DNA of 53,996 nucleotides from NCBI GenBank assembly GCA_018380885.1, contig JAGZSY010000036.1:1-53996 (forward strand), in the 5' to 3' direction. Under the pieces are notes generated by a model that saw only the letters and a program-made list of their open reading frames with translations, did not search any database and was not told the origin of the DNA. Positions 41,734 through 50,954 of the stretch are shown here, piece by piece. Origin of the DNA: Enterocloster asparagiformis (GTDB lineage: Bacteria; Bacillota; Clostridia; Lachnospirales; Lachnospiraceae). The stretch's first letter is position 1. Every line of letters begins with the position of its first letter. The position numbers and the translations under genes were made by a program.

Positions 41734-42933
41734 CTACTTCGTGTAATTGTCGAAATAGCCCTGGACATAGATCACCGGGGTGCCTTTGTCGCCGGAACCG
41801 GAGGTCAGGTCGCAGAGAGAGCCGATCAGGTCCGTCAGGCGGCGTGGCGTTGTGCCCTGGGAAACCATACTGCCCACCAGGTTGGCGTCCTTGGTGCGGA
41901 TTCGCTGGGAGATCGCTTCCTTTAAGGCGTCCCCGCTCAGGTCCGCGAAATCGTTGTCCGCCAGGTATTTCAGCTTGATCTCGTTGGGCTGGCCCTCCAG
42001 TCCGGGGGTGTAGGCCGGGGATACCACCGGGTCGGCCAGCTCCCAGATCTTGCCCACCGGGTCCTTGAAGGCGCCGTCGCCGTAGACCATCACCTCCACA
42101 TGCTTGCCGGTGCGCTCCAGGATCATCTTCTGAACGCGGTCCACAAAGGGCTGGCAGTCTCTGGGGAACAGCTTGATGCTGTCCTCGGTGGCCTTGTTGG
42201 AGCCCAGCAGGCCGTAATTCTCGTTGAAGCCGCTGCCGTCCACTGATTCGGTCAGGATCTCGTCCAGGCAGACCACCTTTTTGGCGCCGGCTGCCAGCAG
42301 GCGGCGTTTGCTTCTGGCGCGGGTGTGGATGTCGCAGCAGATCACATGGTCGGCGTAGTCCAGGATGCTGCGGCAGTCATTGGCCAGCACGATCTCCACC
42401 TCAGTGCCCTCGCCGGTGACCAGCTCCTTGTAATACTCCACATAGTCCACCCCGGTGAAGGGATGCTTGGTGTAGCCGAACAGCTGGCGGTACTTCTCCT
42501 CGGACAGCACATCGGTCCAGGGATTCACGCCCTTGGCGTCCAGCTCGTCCTCGTCGATCAGGTGGTTGCCGACCTCATCGGCCGGGTAGGAGAGCATGAG
42601 CACCATTTTCTTCACGCCCTTGGCGATGCCCTTTAAGCAGATGGAAAAGCGGTTGCGGCTTAAAATCGGGAAAATCACGCCCACGGTTGCATCGCCGAAT
42701 TTTTCCTTCACGTCCGCGGCAATCTGATCCGTTGTGGCGTAGTTGCCCTGGGCTCTGGCGACCACCGCCTCGGTGACGGCGATCACGTCGTGATCCAGGA
42801 TGGGGAAGCCATAGTCCCCTCCTGCGGCCGCGTTCAGGACGGAATCCACCACGATCTGGGGCAGGTCGTCTCCCTGACGGATGATGGGGCAGCGGATGCC
42901 TCGGGATATTGTGCCTACTAAACGTTCTTCCAT
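41734..42933 (-). CDS. Coenzyme F420-0:L-glutamate ligase-like protein
   Basis: 399 residues, longer than methanogen CofE (about 250). The N-terminal 130 residues follow the CofE/FbiB pattern (VGTISRGIRCPIIRQGDDL; DVIAVTEAVVARAQGNY), and the rest has GDGAFKDPVGKIWELADPVVSPAY and a C-terminal GTTPRRLTDLIGSLCDLTSGSGDKGTPVIY in sequence. CofE adds glutamates to the F420 precursor, but Clostridia are not known F420 producers and no cofC/D/H gene lies nearby. The protein may add glutamate to, or bind, another substrate. AAAGGAG precedes the ATG. Confidence 0.65.
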   Translation of the reverse strand: MEERLVGTISRGIRCPIIRQGDDLPQIVVDSVLNAAAGGDYGFPILDHDVIAVTEAVVARAQGNYATTDQIAADVKEKFGDATVGVIFPILSRNRFSICLKGIAKGVKKMVLMLSYPADEVGNHLIDEDELDAKGVNPWTDVLSEEKYRQLFGYTKHPFTGVDYVEYYKELVTGEGTEVEIVLANDCRSILDYADHVICCDIHTRARSKRRLLAAGAKKVVCLDEILTESVDGSGFNENYGLLGSNKATEDSIKLFPRDCQPFVDRVQKMILERTGKHVEVMVYGDGAFKDPVGKIWELADPVVSPAYTPGLEGQPNEIKLKYLADNDFADLSGDALKEAISQRIRTKDANLVGSMVSQGTTPRRLTDLIGSLCDLTSGSGDKGTPVIYVQGYFDNYTK

Positions 42934-42998
42934 AATAAAACACTCCTTTACATTTATGGTTCATTTGCAAAATTCTTCTATCAGAACACGCAACTTCT

Positions 42999-43027
42999 AT
43001 TATAAGAGAAAATCCCGCAATATACAA
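42999..43027 (-). promoter_or_regulatory. Promoter of the F420-ligase-like gene
   Basis: On the minus strand TTGTAT (43022-43027) and TATAAT (42999-43004) are spaced 17 nt. Confidence 0.6.
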
Positions 43028-43120
43028 ATAGAATTTATAAAGAATTATCAGATATGGCGATAAAACCGGCCTGCCCCGACGCCGAAAAAGAGGGCGGCCG
43101 GGGCCAAAGCGAAATTTGCC

Positions 43121-43150
43121 TTGCAAAAAGGCGGATATGTTGTGTATAAT
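43121..43150 (+). promoter_or_regulatory. Promoter of the topoisomerase pair
   Basis: TTGCAA at 43121 and TATAAT at 43145, spaced 18 nt, leaving a 155-nt leader before ATG 43311. Confidence 0.6.
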
Positions 43151-43176
43151 ATGCACGATGGGAAGAATATGAAGCG

Positions 43177-43235
43177 GACATTATCAGGCACAGGTTTCCG
43201 GGACGGCACAATGGTTACCTGTGTCTGATAATGTC
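43177..43235 (+). promoter_or_regulatory. Long hairpin in the topoisomerase leader
   Basis: Arms of 19 nt (43177-43195 and 43217-43235) pair with one G-U and no other mismatch around a 21-nt loop. No T run follows, so it is not an intrinsic terminator. It may control stability or translation of the message. Confidence 0.6.
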
Positions 43236-43310
43236 TGTCAAAACGCGGGCGCTAAAGAAAGTGCTCCCGCCCGTCAACACCAGAACATATCATTGGAGGG
43301 AACATTCATC

Positions 43311-45230
43311 ATGGCAAATCAAACATACAATGCCGAGAGCATCACCGTGCTGGAGGGGCTGGAGGCAGTCCGCAAGCGCCCGGGCATGTACATCGGCAGC
43401 GTGGGAACCAAAGGCTTAAACCACCTGATCTACGAGATCGTGGACAACGCGGTGGACGAGCATCTGGCCGGCTTCTGCAGCAAGGTGTGGGTGACGCTGG
43501 AGGCGGACGGCTCCTGCACGGTCAGGGACAACGGGCGCGGCATCCCGGTGGAGCTGCACAAAAAGGGCGTTTCCGCGGAGCGGGTGGTGCTGGCAACCCT
43601 GCACGCCGGGGGAAAATTTGACAATGAGGCGTACAAGACCAGCGGCGGCCTGCACGGCGTGGGCTCCTCGGTGGTCAACGCGCTCTCCAGCCATATGGAC
43701 GTGAAGGTGTACCGGGACGGCTGCATCTACCACGACGCCTACGAGAAGGGCCTGCCCGTGATCCCCCTGGAGAACGGGCTGCTGCCTGTGATCGGCAAGA
43801 CCAGGGAGACGGGTACTCAGATCAACTTCCTGCCGGACGACGAAATATTTGAGCGCACCCGCTTTAAGGCGGATTGGCTCAAGAGCCGGCTGCACGAGAC
43901 TGCCTATCTGAATCCCAACCTGATGATTTTCTACGCCAACAAGCGGCCTGGGGAATCCGAGCAGATCACCTACCACGAGCCCGAGGGCATCATCTCCTAC
44001 GTGAGGGAGCTGAACGCGGGCAAGGCGCCCGTCCACGACCCCATCTATTTTAAGGGCACTGTGGACAAGGTGGAGGTGGAGGTGGCCCTGCAGTTCGTAG
44101 ACACCTTTGAGGAGAATATCCTGGGCTTCTGCAACAACATTTTCACCCAGGAGGGCGGCACCCACTTGGCCGGGTTTAAGACGAAATTTACGGCCCTGAT
44201 CAACAGCTACGCCCGCGAGCTGGGTATTTTAAAAGAAAAGGACGCCAATTTTACCGGAGCCGACACCCGCAACGGCATGACGGCCGTGGTGGCTGTGAAG
44301 CATCCGGATCCCATATTCGAAGGACAGACCAAGACCAAGCTGGCCAGCGCCGACGCCACCAAGGCCGTGTTCACCGTGGCCGGGGACGAGCTGCAGCGCT
44401 ATTTTGACCGGAATCTGGAGGTCCTAAAGGGCGTGATCGGCTGCGCGGAGAAGTCGGCCAAGATTCGCCGGGCTGAGGAAAAGGCCAAGACCAACATGCT
44501 GACCAAATCCAAGTTTTCCTTTGACAGCAACGGCAAACTGGCCAACTGCGAGAGCCGGGACGCCGAGAAGTGCGAAATCTTCATCGTGGAGGGAGACTCC
44601 GCCGGAGGCTCGGCCAAGACCGCGAGAAACCGCATGTACCAGGCCATTCTGCCCATCCGCGGAAAGATTTTAAACGTGGAAAAGGCCTCCATGGACAAGG
44701 TGCTGGCCAACGCGGAAATCAAGACCATGATCAATACCTTCGGCTGCGGTTTTTCCGAGGGCTATGGAAATGATTTCGATATCACCAAGCTGCGCTACAA
44801 CAAGATTATTCTGATGACGGATGCCGACGTGGACGGAAGCCATATCGACACCCTGCTGCTGACATTTTTATACCGCTTTATGCCGGAGCTGATCTACGAC
44901 GGCCACGTTTACATCGCCATGCCGCCCCTGTTCAAGGTGATTCCCAAGAAGGGGGAGGAGCAGTACCTCTACGACGAGAAGGAGCTGGAGCGCTACCGGA
45001 AAACGCATACAGGGGACTTTACCCTCCAGCGCTACAAAGGTCTGGGCGAGATGGACGCCGGCCAGCTGTGGGAGACCACCCTGGACCCGGAGCGCCGTGT
45101 GCTCAAGCAGGTGGAGATCGAGGACGCCAGAATGGCCTCGGAGATCACCGAGATGCTCATGGGCAGCGAGGTGGCGCCCAGAAGGGAGTTTATCTACGAG
45201 CACGCCGACGAAGCTGAGATCGACGCCTAG
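43311..45230 (+). CDS. Type II topoisomerase subunit B (GyrB/ParE family)
   Basis: 639 residues from ATG 43311, with TTGGAGGG about 9 nt upstream; the longer frame starts inside the leader hairpin. GHKL ATPase motifs are EIVDNAVDEHLAG, DNGRGIPVELHKK and GGLHGVGSSVVNALS; the TOPRIM part has FIVEGDSAGGSAKTAR and LMTDADVDGSHI; the C-terminus is YKGLGEMDAGQLWETT. With the A subunit next door it makes an ATP-driven enzyme that passes DNA double strands. Position away from dnaA/recF suggests the second pair (topoisomerase IV), but the name gyrB or parE cannot be settled here. Confidence 0.92.
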   Translation: MANQTYNAESITVLEGLEAVRKRPGMYIGSVGTKGLNHLIYEIVDNAVDEHLAGFCSKVWVTLEADGSCTVRDNGRGIPVELHKKGVSAERVVLATLHAGGKFDNEAYKTSGGLHGVGSSVVNALSSHMDVKVYRDGCIYHDAYEKGLPVIPLENGLLPVIGKTRETGTQINFLPDDEIFERTRFKADWLKSRLHETAYLNPNLMIFYANKRPGESEQITYHEPEGIISYVRELNAGKAPVHDPIYFKGTVDKVEVEVALQFVDTFEENILGFCNNIFTQEGGTHLAGFKTKFTALINSYARELGILKEKDANFTGADTRNGMTAVVAVKHPDPIFEGQTKTKLASADATKAVFTVAGDELQRYFDRNLEVLKGVIGCAEKSAKIRRAEEKAKTNMLTKSKFSFDSNGKLANCESRDAEKCEIFIVEGDSAGGSAKTARNRMYQAILPIRGKILNVEKASMDKVLANAEIKTMINTFGCGFSEGYGNDFDITKLRYNKIILMTDADVDGSHIDTLLLTFLYRFMPELIYDGHVYIAMPPLFKVIPKKGEEQYLYDEKELERYRKTHTGDFTLQRYKGLGEMDAGQLWETTLDPERRVLKQVEIEDARMASEITEMLMGSEVAPRREFIYEHADEAEIDA

Positions 45231-45285
45231 GGCAAAACAGGCGCGTGTTTTTTGAAAATGAACGAATCAGGAGATTGTGATCGAT

Positions 45286-47520
45286 ATGGCAGAAAAGATA
45301 CTGAAAACCGAATACAGCGAGGAAATGCAGCGCAGCTACATGAACTATTCCATGAGCGTCATCACGGCCAGAGCCATCCCGGATGCCCGGGATGGCTTAA
45401 AGCCGGTACAGCGCCGCGTCCTCTACGATATGAGCGAGCTGCGCATAAACCACGATAAGCCTCACCGTAAATCGGCGCGTATCGTGGGCGATACCATGGG
45501 TAAATACCATCCCCACGGCGACAGCTCCATCTACGAGACGCTGGTGGTGATGAGCCAGGAATTTAAGAAGGGCATGACCCTGGTGGACGGACACGGAAAC
45601 TTCGGCTCCATCGAGGGGGACGGGGCGGCCGCCATGCGTTACACCGAGGCGCGGCTGGAGAAGTTTGCGGAGGAGGTCTACCTGAAGGATCTGGACAAGA
45701 CCGTGGACTTTGTGCCCAACTACGATGAGACGGAGAAGGAGCCGGAGGTGCTGCCCGTGCGGGTGCCCAACCTGCTGATCAACGGGGCGGAGGGGATTGC
45801 CGTGGGCATGAGCACCAGTATTCCGCCCCACAATCTGGGCGAGGTGGTGGATGCGGTGGACGCCTACATCGACGACCCGGACATCAGCACTGAGAAGCTG
45901 ATGGAGCTGATGCCCGGACCGGATTTCCCCACCGGCGGCATCATCGCCAACAAGAGCGACCTGCCCGCCATCTATGAGACCGGCTGCGGCAAGATCAAGC
46001 TGCGGGGCAAGATGGAGGTGGAACTGGGCAAGCGCAAGGCCGACAAGGACAAGCTGGTGATCACCGAGATCCCCTACACCATGATCGGAGCGGGCATCAA
46101 CAAGTTCCTGATGGATGTGGCCGATCTGGTGGAGAGCAAAAAGCTCACCGACGTGGTGGATATCTCCAACCAGTCCAACAAAGAGGGAATCCGCATCGTG
46201 CTGGAGCTGCGCAAGGACGCGGACATTGAAAAAATCCGCAACATCCTCTACAAAAAGACAAAGCTGGAGGACACCTTCGGCGTGAACATGCTGGCCATAG
46301 CCGGCGGCCGCCCGGAGACCCTGAACCTGCGGGGAATCCTGAAGAATTTCCTGGATTTCCAGTACCAGAACACGGAGCGCAAGTACAAGGTCCTGCTGCA
46401 GAAGGAGCGGGAGAAGCAGGAGGTCCAGGAGGGATTGATCGCGGCCTGCGACTGCATCGATCTGATCATCGCCGTGCTCAGGGGATCAAAGAGCTTGAAG
46501 GACGCCAGGGCCTGCCTGACCACGGGCGATGTGTCCAACATCAAGTTTAAGACGCCGGGCTTTGAGGCGGACGCCAAAAAGCTCCATTTCACCGAGCGCC
46601 AGGCCTCGGCGATCCTGGAGATGCGCCTGTACAAGCTGATCGGCTTGGAGATTCTGGCGCTGGAAAAGGAGCACAGGGAGACGCTGCGCAAGATCGCGCG
46701 GTATGAGAAAATCCTCGGCAGCCGCAGCACCATGAACCAGGTGATCAAGGACGACCTGGAGGCCATCAAAAAAGAGTTCGCCATTCCCAGGAAAACCCTG
46801 ATCGAGGACGGCCCGGAGGCGGTCTATGACGAGACCGCGGTGCAGGTCCAGGAGGTGGTGTTTGTCATGGACCGGTTCGGCTACTGCAAGCTGCTGGACA
46901 AGACCACCTATGAGCGCAACCGCGAGACCGTTGACACGGAGCAGGTCCATGTGCTGCGCTGCCTGAATACGGATAAAGTCCTGCTGTTCACGGACACGGG
47001 CAACATGCATCAGCTGAAGGTGATGGACGTGCCGGCCGGGAAGCTGCGGGATAAGGGCACGCCCATCGACAACCTGAGCAAGTTCGACGGCGCAAAGGAG
47101 ACCATCGTCTATCTGGCCGGCTCACAGGATATCAAGGGCAAGACGCTGGTATTCGCCACCAAGACGGCCATGGTCAAGCAGGTGCCGGCCGAGGAGTTTG
47201 AGACCAACAACAGGACCGTGGCCGCCACCAAGCTGCAGGACGGGGATGGGCTGGTGTGCGTGATCCCGGTGGAGGGTCAGACCGAGGTGGTGATCCAGAC
47301 CACAAACGGCGTGTTCCTGCGTTTTATGCTGGAGGAAATCTCCGTGATGAAGAAAAACGCCCGGGGCGTCCGCGGCATCAAGCTGGCCCGGGGAGAGGAG
47401 CTGGAAGCGCTCTACCTGCTGGGAGACGACCCTGTGGTGGACTACAAGGGCAAAGAGGTCCACATGAACCGTCTGAAGCTGGCCAAGCGCGACGGCAAGG
47501 GCAGCAAGGTGAGGCTGTAA
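45286..47520 (+). CDS. Type II topoisomerase subunit A (GyrA/ParC family)
   Basis: 744 residues from ATG 45286; a GTG 9 nt earlier overlaps the ribosome site. The breakage-reunion domain shows [44 protein letters not shown] and [11 protein letters not shown] with the catalytic Tyr. The C-terminal half has beta-pinwheel repeats ([28 protein letters not shown]) but no perfect GyrA box was seen, which favours ParC. It is 55 nt after the B subunit. Confidence 0.92.
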   Translation: MAEKILKTEYSEEMQRSYMNYSMSVITARAIPDARDGLKPVQRRVLYDMSELRINHDKPHRKSARIVGDTMGKYHPHGDSSIYETLVVMSQEFKKGMTLVDGHGNFGSIEGDGAAAMRYTEARLEKFAEEVYLKDLDKTVDFVPNYDETEKEPEVLPVRVPNLLINGAEGIAVGMSTSIPPHNLGEVVDAVDAYIDDPDISTEKLMELMPGPDFPTGGIIANKSDLPAIYETGCGKIKLRGKMEVELGKRKADKDKLVITEIPYTMIGAGINKFLMDVADLVESKKLTDVVDISNQSNKEGIRIVLELRKDADIEKIRNILYKKTKLEDTFGVNMLAIAGGRPETLNLRGILKNFLDFQYQNTERKYKVLLQKEREKQEVQEGLIAACDCIDLIIAVLRGSKSLKDARACLTTGDVSNIKFKTPGFEADAKKLHFTERQASAILEMRLYKLIGLEILALEKEHRETLRKIARYEKILGSRSTMNQVIKDDLEAIKKEFAIPRKTLIEDGPEAVYDETAVQVQEVVFVMDRFGYCKLLDKTTYERNRETVDTEQVHVLRCLNTDKVLLFTDTGNMHQLKVMDVPAGKLRDKGTPIDNLSKFDGAKETIVYLAGSQDIKGKTLVFATKTAMVKQVPAEEFETNNRTVAATKLQDGDGLVCVIPVEGQTEVVIQTTNGVFLRFMLEEISVMKKNARGVRGIKLARGEELEALYLLGDDPVVDYKGKEVHMNRLKLAKRDGKGSKVRL

Positions 47521-47528
47521 TCGTCAAC

Positions 47529-47548
47529 AGCCGCCGCGTCTGCGGCGG
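47529..47548 (+). other. GC-rich hairpin after the topoisomerase A gene
   Basis: GCCGCCGC and GCGGCGGC pair around GTCT without a T run, 54 nt before the next ATG. It could slow transcription or stabilise the message end. Confidence 0.4.
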
Positions 47549-47602
47549 CGCGGGGCCTGCCTGGGGCAGCTCCCGCTGCGTTCAAAGAAAGGAGAAATCA
47601 CT

Positions 47603-48325
47603 ATGGCAACATCCAACACACCCACACCGCATATCGGAGCCAGGGAGGGCGAGATTGCCCGTACCATTCTGCTGCCGGGGGATCCGCTGCGGGCCAAGTA
47701 CATCGCGGACAACTTTATGGAGGACGTAAAGCAGTTTAACGGCACCCGGAATATGCTGGGCTACACCGGCACCTACCAGGGCCGCCCCGTGTCCGTGATG
47801 GGCACCGGCATGGGCTGTCCCTCCATCGGCATCTACTCCTATGAGCTGATCCATTTTTACGGGTGCAAAAATCTGATCCGCGTGGGAACCGCGGGGGCAC
47901 TGATGGAATCCGTGCACGTGCGCGATATGGTGTTTGCCATGGGCGCCTGCACCACCGGCAATTTCGTGCGCCTGATGGGACTGCCCGGCGACTACGCCCC
48001 GGTGTGCAGCTTTGAGCTGCTGGAAAAGGCCGTGGCAGCGGCCAGGGAAAAGGGACTGAGCTTCCACGTGGGCAATGTGCTCAGCTCCGATATGTTTTAC
48101 GCGCCGCCGAAGCAGGCCCAGGGGGGAATGACGTGGGCCGATATGGGCGTGCTGGCCGTGGAGATGGAAGCGGCCGCCCTGTACTCCAACGCTGCCGCCG
48201 CCGGCGCCAATGCGCTGACGATCCTGACCATATCGGATTCCATGGTCACCGGGGAGGCAACTACCGCTGAGGAGCGCCAGACCTCCTTCACCCAGATGAT
48301 GGAGGTGGCCCTGTCGCTGGCGTAG
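47603..48325 (+). CDS. deoD: Purine-nucleoside phosphorylase, DeoD type
   Basis: 240 residues, the normal length. Family motifs: ILLPGDPLRAKYIADNF, MGTGMGCPSIGIYSYEL, IRVGTAGAL (phosphate/ribose site), EMEAAALYSNAA (ribose-binding Met-Glu) and TISDSMVTGE with the catalytic Asp. It cleaves purine nucleosides to base and ribose 1-phosphate for salvage. AAAGGAG precedes ATG 47603. Confidence 0.95.
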   Translation: MATSNTPTPHIGAREGEIARTILLPGDPLRAKYIADNFMEDVKQFNGTRNMLGYTGTYQGRPVSVMGTGMGCPSIGIYSYELIHFYGCKNLIRVGTAGALMESVHVRDMVFAMGACTTGNFVRLMGLPGDYAPVCSFELLEKAVAAAREKGLSFHVGNVLSSDMFYAPPKQAQGGMTWADMGVLAVEMEAAALYSNAAAAGANALTILTISDSMVTGEATTAEERQTSFTQMMEVALSLA

Positions 48326-48353
48326 CCCGGAGCGAAAAGATGCCGGATTCACA

Positions 48354-48381
48354 CACAAAAAAATGGCGCTTGTTTGTGTGA
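48354..48381 (+). other. Hairpin between deoD and asd
   Basis: CACACAAA-like and TTTGTGTG arms pair around an A-rich loop. It may end deoD transcription, though a clear T run is absent. A possible promoter for asd follows (TTGATT at about 48415, TAGGAT 17 nt further). Confidence 0.4.
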
Positions 48382-48521
48382 CACGTACAAATGTATTTTT
48401 CTCGCGAATAAACCTTGATTTTTTCCCGACTTTGGTATAGGATAGGGAAAGATTCGCCGCTGCAGCGCAGGAAAGCGGGTGTCCCGGCGGAACAAAATAG
48501 GACAATGAGGAGAATGATGTT

Positions 48522-49607
48522 ATGGAAAAGAAGTTAAAGGTCGGCGTTTTGGGCGCAACAGGCATGGTGGGCCAGCGCTTTATTTCCCTGTTGGAGAATC
48601 ATCCCTGGTTTGAGGTGGCGACTGTGGCTGCCAGCCCGCGTTCCGCCGGAAAAACCTACGAGGAGGCGGTGGGCGGCCGCTGGAAAATGAGCACGCCCAT
48701 GCCCGAGGCGGCGAAAAAGCTGGTGGTGATGAACGTCAACGAGGTGGAGAAGGTGTCCGCCGGCGTGGACTTCGTGTTCAGCGCTGTGGATATGACAAAA
48801 GAGGAGATCAGGGCCATCGAGGAGGCTTACGCCAAAACGGAGACGCCGGTGGTTTCCAACAACAGCGCCCACCGCTGGACGCCGGACGTGCCCATGGTGG
48901 TGCCGGAGATCAACCCGGAGCACTTTGAGGTGATTCAGAACCAGAGGGAGCGCCTGGGCACAAAGCGGGGCTTTATCGCAGTTAAGCCTAACTGCTCCAT
49001 CCAGAGCTATGCGCCGGTTTTGGCCGCGTGGAAGGAGTTTGAACCCTACGAGGTGGTGGCGACTACATATCAGGCCATTTCCGGAGCCGGCAAGACCTTT
49101 AAGGATTGGCCGGAGATGGTGGAAAACATCATTCCCTATATCGGCGGCGAGGAGGAGAAGAGCGAGCAGGAGCCCTTAAAGCTGTTGGGTAAGGTGGAAA
49201 ACGGCCGGATCGTCAAGGCCCAGAGCCCGGTGATCACCTGCCAGTGCATCCGCGTGCCCGTGCTGGACGGACACACTGCGGCCGTGTTCGTGAAGTTCCG
49301 CAAAAAACCGACCAAGGAGCAGCTGATCGAGAAGCTGGTGAGCTTTCAGGGGCTTCCCCAGGAGCTGGATCTGCCCAGCGCCCCGAAGCAGTTCATCCAG
49401 TATCTGGAGGAGGACAACCGGCCCCAGGTTTCACTGGACGTGAATTTTGAGCGTGGCATGGGCATTTCCGTGGGCCGCCTGAGAGAGGACACGGTTTACG
49501 ACTACAAGTTTGTGGGTCTGTCCCACAACACGCTGCGCGGCGCGGCGGGCGGCGCTCTGCTCTGCGCGGAGCTGCTTGCCGCCAAGGGGTACATCCGGGC
49601 GAAGTAA
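48522..49607 (+). CDS. asd: Aspartate-semialdehyde dehydrogenase
   Basis: 361 residues. The N-terminal NADP site is GVLGATGMVGQRFISLL; the catalytic Cys is in VKPNCSIQSYAPVL; further motifs are TYQAISGAGKTF and the substrate-binding His-containing IRVPVLDGHTAAVFV. The length and pattern fit the archaeal/fungal-like branch used by many Clostridia rather than the Gram-negative one. It makes aspartate semialdehyde for lysine, threonine, methionine and diaminopimelate. GAGGAG lies upstream. Confidence 0.93.
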   Translation: MEKKLKVGVLGATGMVGQRFISLLENHPWFEVATVAASPRSAGKTYEEAVGGRWKMSTPMPEAAKKLVVMNVNEVEKVSAGVDFVFSAVDMTKEEIRAIEEAYAKTETPVVSNNSAHRWTPDVPMVVPEINPEHFEVIQNQRERLGTKRGFIAVKPNCSIQSYAPVLAAWKEFEPYEVVATTYQAISGAGKTFKDWPEMVENIIPYIGGEEEKSEQEPLKLLGKVENGRIVKAQSPVITCQCIRVPVLDGHTAAVFVKFRKKPTKEQLIEKLVSFQGLPQELDLPSAPKQFIQYLEEDNRPQVSLDVNFERGMGISVGRLREDTVYDYKFVGLSHNTLRGAAGGALLCAELLAAKGYIRAK

Positions 49608-49669
49608 ATCCGCAGCCACAGAGGGCGGCCCGGGACAGACAGAGAAACGGAGAAGGAGTGTTTACCGCT

Positions 49670-50728
49670 ATGGCAATTTCAAAGAAATTATTCGGGCAGA
49701 TGCCCGACAAGACGGAAGTGTATCAGTACACCCTGACCAACGGACACGGGGTTTCGGCCTCGTTTATCACCCTGGGCGGCGTGTGGGTATCCATGCTGGT
49801 GCCCGGACGGGACGGACAGATGGAGGACGTGGTGCTGGGCTATGACGACCTGGACAGCTACCGCAAAAACCCGCCCCATTTCGGCGCGCCCATCGGCCGT
49901 AACGCCAACCGCATCGGCGGGGCGGTGATCACCATCGGCGGGAAGGATTATCCCCTGGCGGCCAACAACAGTCCCAACAATCTCCACAGCGGCCCGGATT
50001 TCTATCACAGCCGCGTGTGGGACTGCGAGGCGTCGGAGAGCGGGGAGGGCAGCAGGCTGGACTTTTATCTGGAAAGCCCTGACGGAGACCAGGGCTACCC
50101 GGGAAACGCGAAGATCACGGTGAGCTATACCCTGACGGAGGACGACAGCTTAAAGCTGGAGTACCGGATGGTCAGCGACGCGGACACGGTGGCCAACTTT
50201 ACGAACCATAGCTACTTTAACCTGGCCGGCCACGGCTTCCCGGACATTTTAAAGCAGCAGGTGTGGATCAACGCAGCCAGCTACACACCAGCGGACGAGG
50301 TTTCCATCCCCACCGGCGAGATCGCCCCTGTGGCGGGAACGCCCATGGATTTCACGGTGATGAAGGAGATCGGCCGGGACATTGAGGCGCCTTTTGAGGC
50401 GTTGGTGCTGGGCAAGGGCTACGACCACAACTGGGTGTTAGACCACCCGGAGGGCGAGCTGTCCTTGGCCGCAAAGGCCTATGACCCGGAGAGCGGCCGC
50501 GTGATGGAGGTCTACACCGATCTGCCGGGTGTACAGTTCTACACGGCCAATTTCCTGACCGACGAGCTGCCCGGAAAAGGAGGCGCTGTCTACGGCTACC
50601 GCCACGCCTACTGCTTTGAGACCCAGTATTATCCGGATGCGGTGCACAGGCCCCAGTTCCCGTCGCCGCTCTTAAAGGCGGGCGAGACCTATCACACCAC
50701 CACGGTGTACAAATTTACGGTAAAATAA
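49670..50728 (+). CDS. galM: Aldose 1-epimerase
   Basis: 352 residues from ATG 49670; a GTG at 49658 overlaps the AAGGAG site. Motifs: FGAPIGRNANRIGGA, NNSPNNLHSGPDFYHSRVW with one active-site His, TNHSYFNLAGHG with the second, and a C-terminal ETQYYPDAVHRPQFPSPLLKAGETY region with the catalytic Glu. It interconverts alpha and beta anomers of glucose, galactose and similar sugars. It is in line with asd, 62 nt after it. Confidence 0.93.
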   Translation: MAISKKLFGQMPDKTEVYQYTLTNGHGVSASFITLGGVWVSMLVPGRDGQMEDVVLGYDDLDSYRKNPPHFGAPIGRNANRIGGAVITIGGKDYPLAANNSPNNLHSGPDFYHSRVWDCEASESGEGSRLDFYLESPDGDQGYPGNAKITVSYTLTEDDSLKLEYRMVSDADTVANFTNHSYFNLAGHGFPDILKQQVWINAASYTPADEVSIPTGEIAPVAGTPMDFTVMKEIGRDIEAPFEALVLGKGYDHNWVLDHPEGELSLAAKAYDPESGRVMEVYTDLPGVQFYTANFLTDELPGKGGAVYGYRHAYCFETQYYPDAVHRPQFPSPLLKAGETYHTTTVYKFTVK

Positions 50729-50738
50729 GCGTTTCAGG

Positions 50739-50787
50739 GGAAGGTCCCGTGCGCGCAGGCGTGAAGCTGCGCGGCGGGGCCTTCCCG
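50739..50787 (+). terminator. Strong hairpin after galM
   Basis: GGAAGG, CCCG and GCGCGCAG pair with CTGCGCG, CGGG and CCTTCC. Only a weak T stretch (CTTTAT) follows, so termination efficiency is uncertain. Confidence 0.5.
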
Positions 50788-50870
50788 CGGCTTTATCCCC
50801 CCGCGGGCCGCGGTTCGCTTCTGGGCAGGCAATCCCGCCTGGGTCCATACAATCGTAAAACAATTTTTCG

Positions 50871-50917
50871 TTGTCAGCCGGACACTTTGATGGTATACTG
50901 ATAGATACGTGTCCGGC
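50871..50917 (+). promoter_or_regulatory. topB promoter with overlapping palindrome
   Basis: TTGTCA at 50871 and TATACT at 50894 are spaced 17 nt. GCCGGACAC (50877-50885) and GTGTCCGGC (50909-50917) form a perfect 9-bp inverted repeat around the -10, the place of a repressor site or an early RNA hairpin. Confidence 0.6.
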
Positions 50918-50954
50918 CCCTTCGGGCGGGACTCAGCAGAAAATGAGGGATTCG

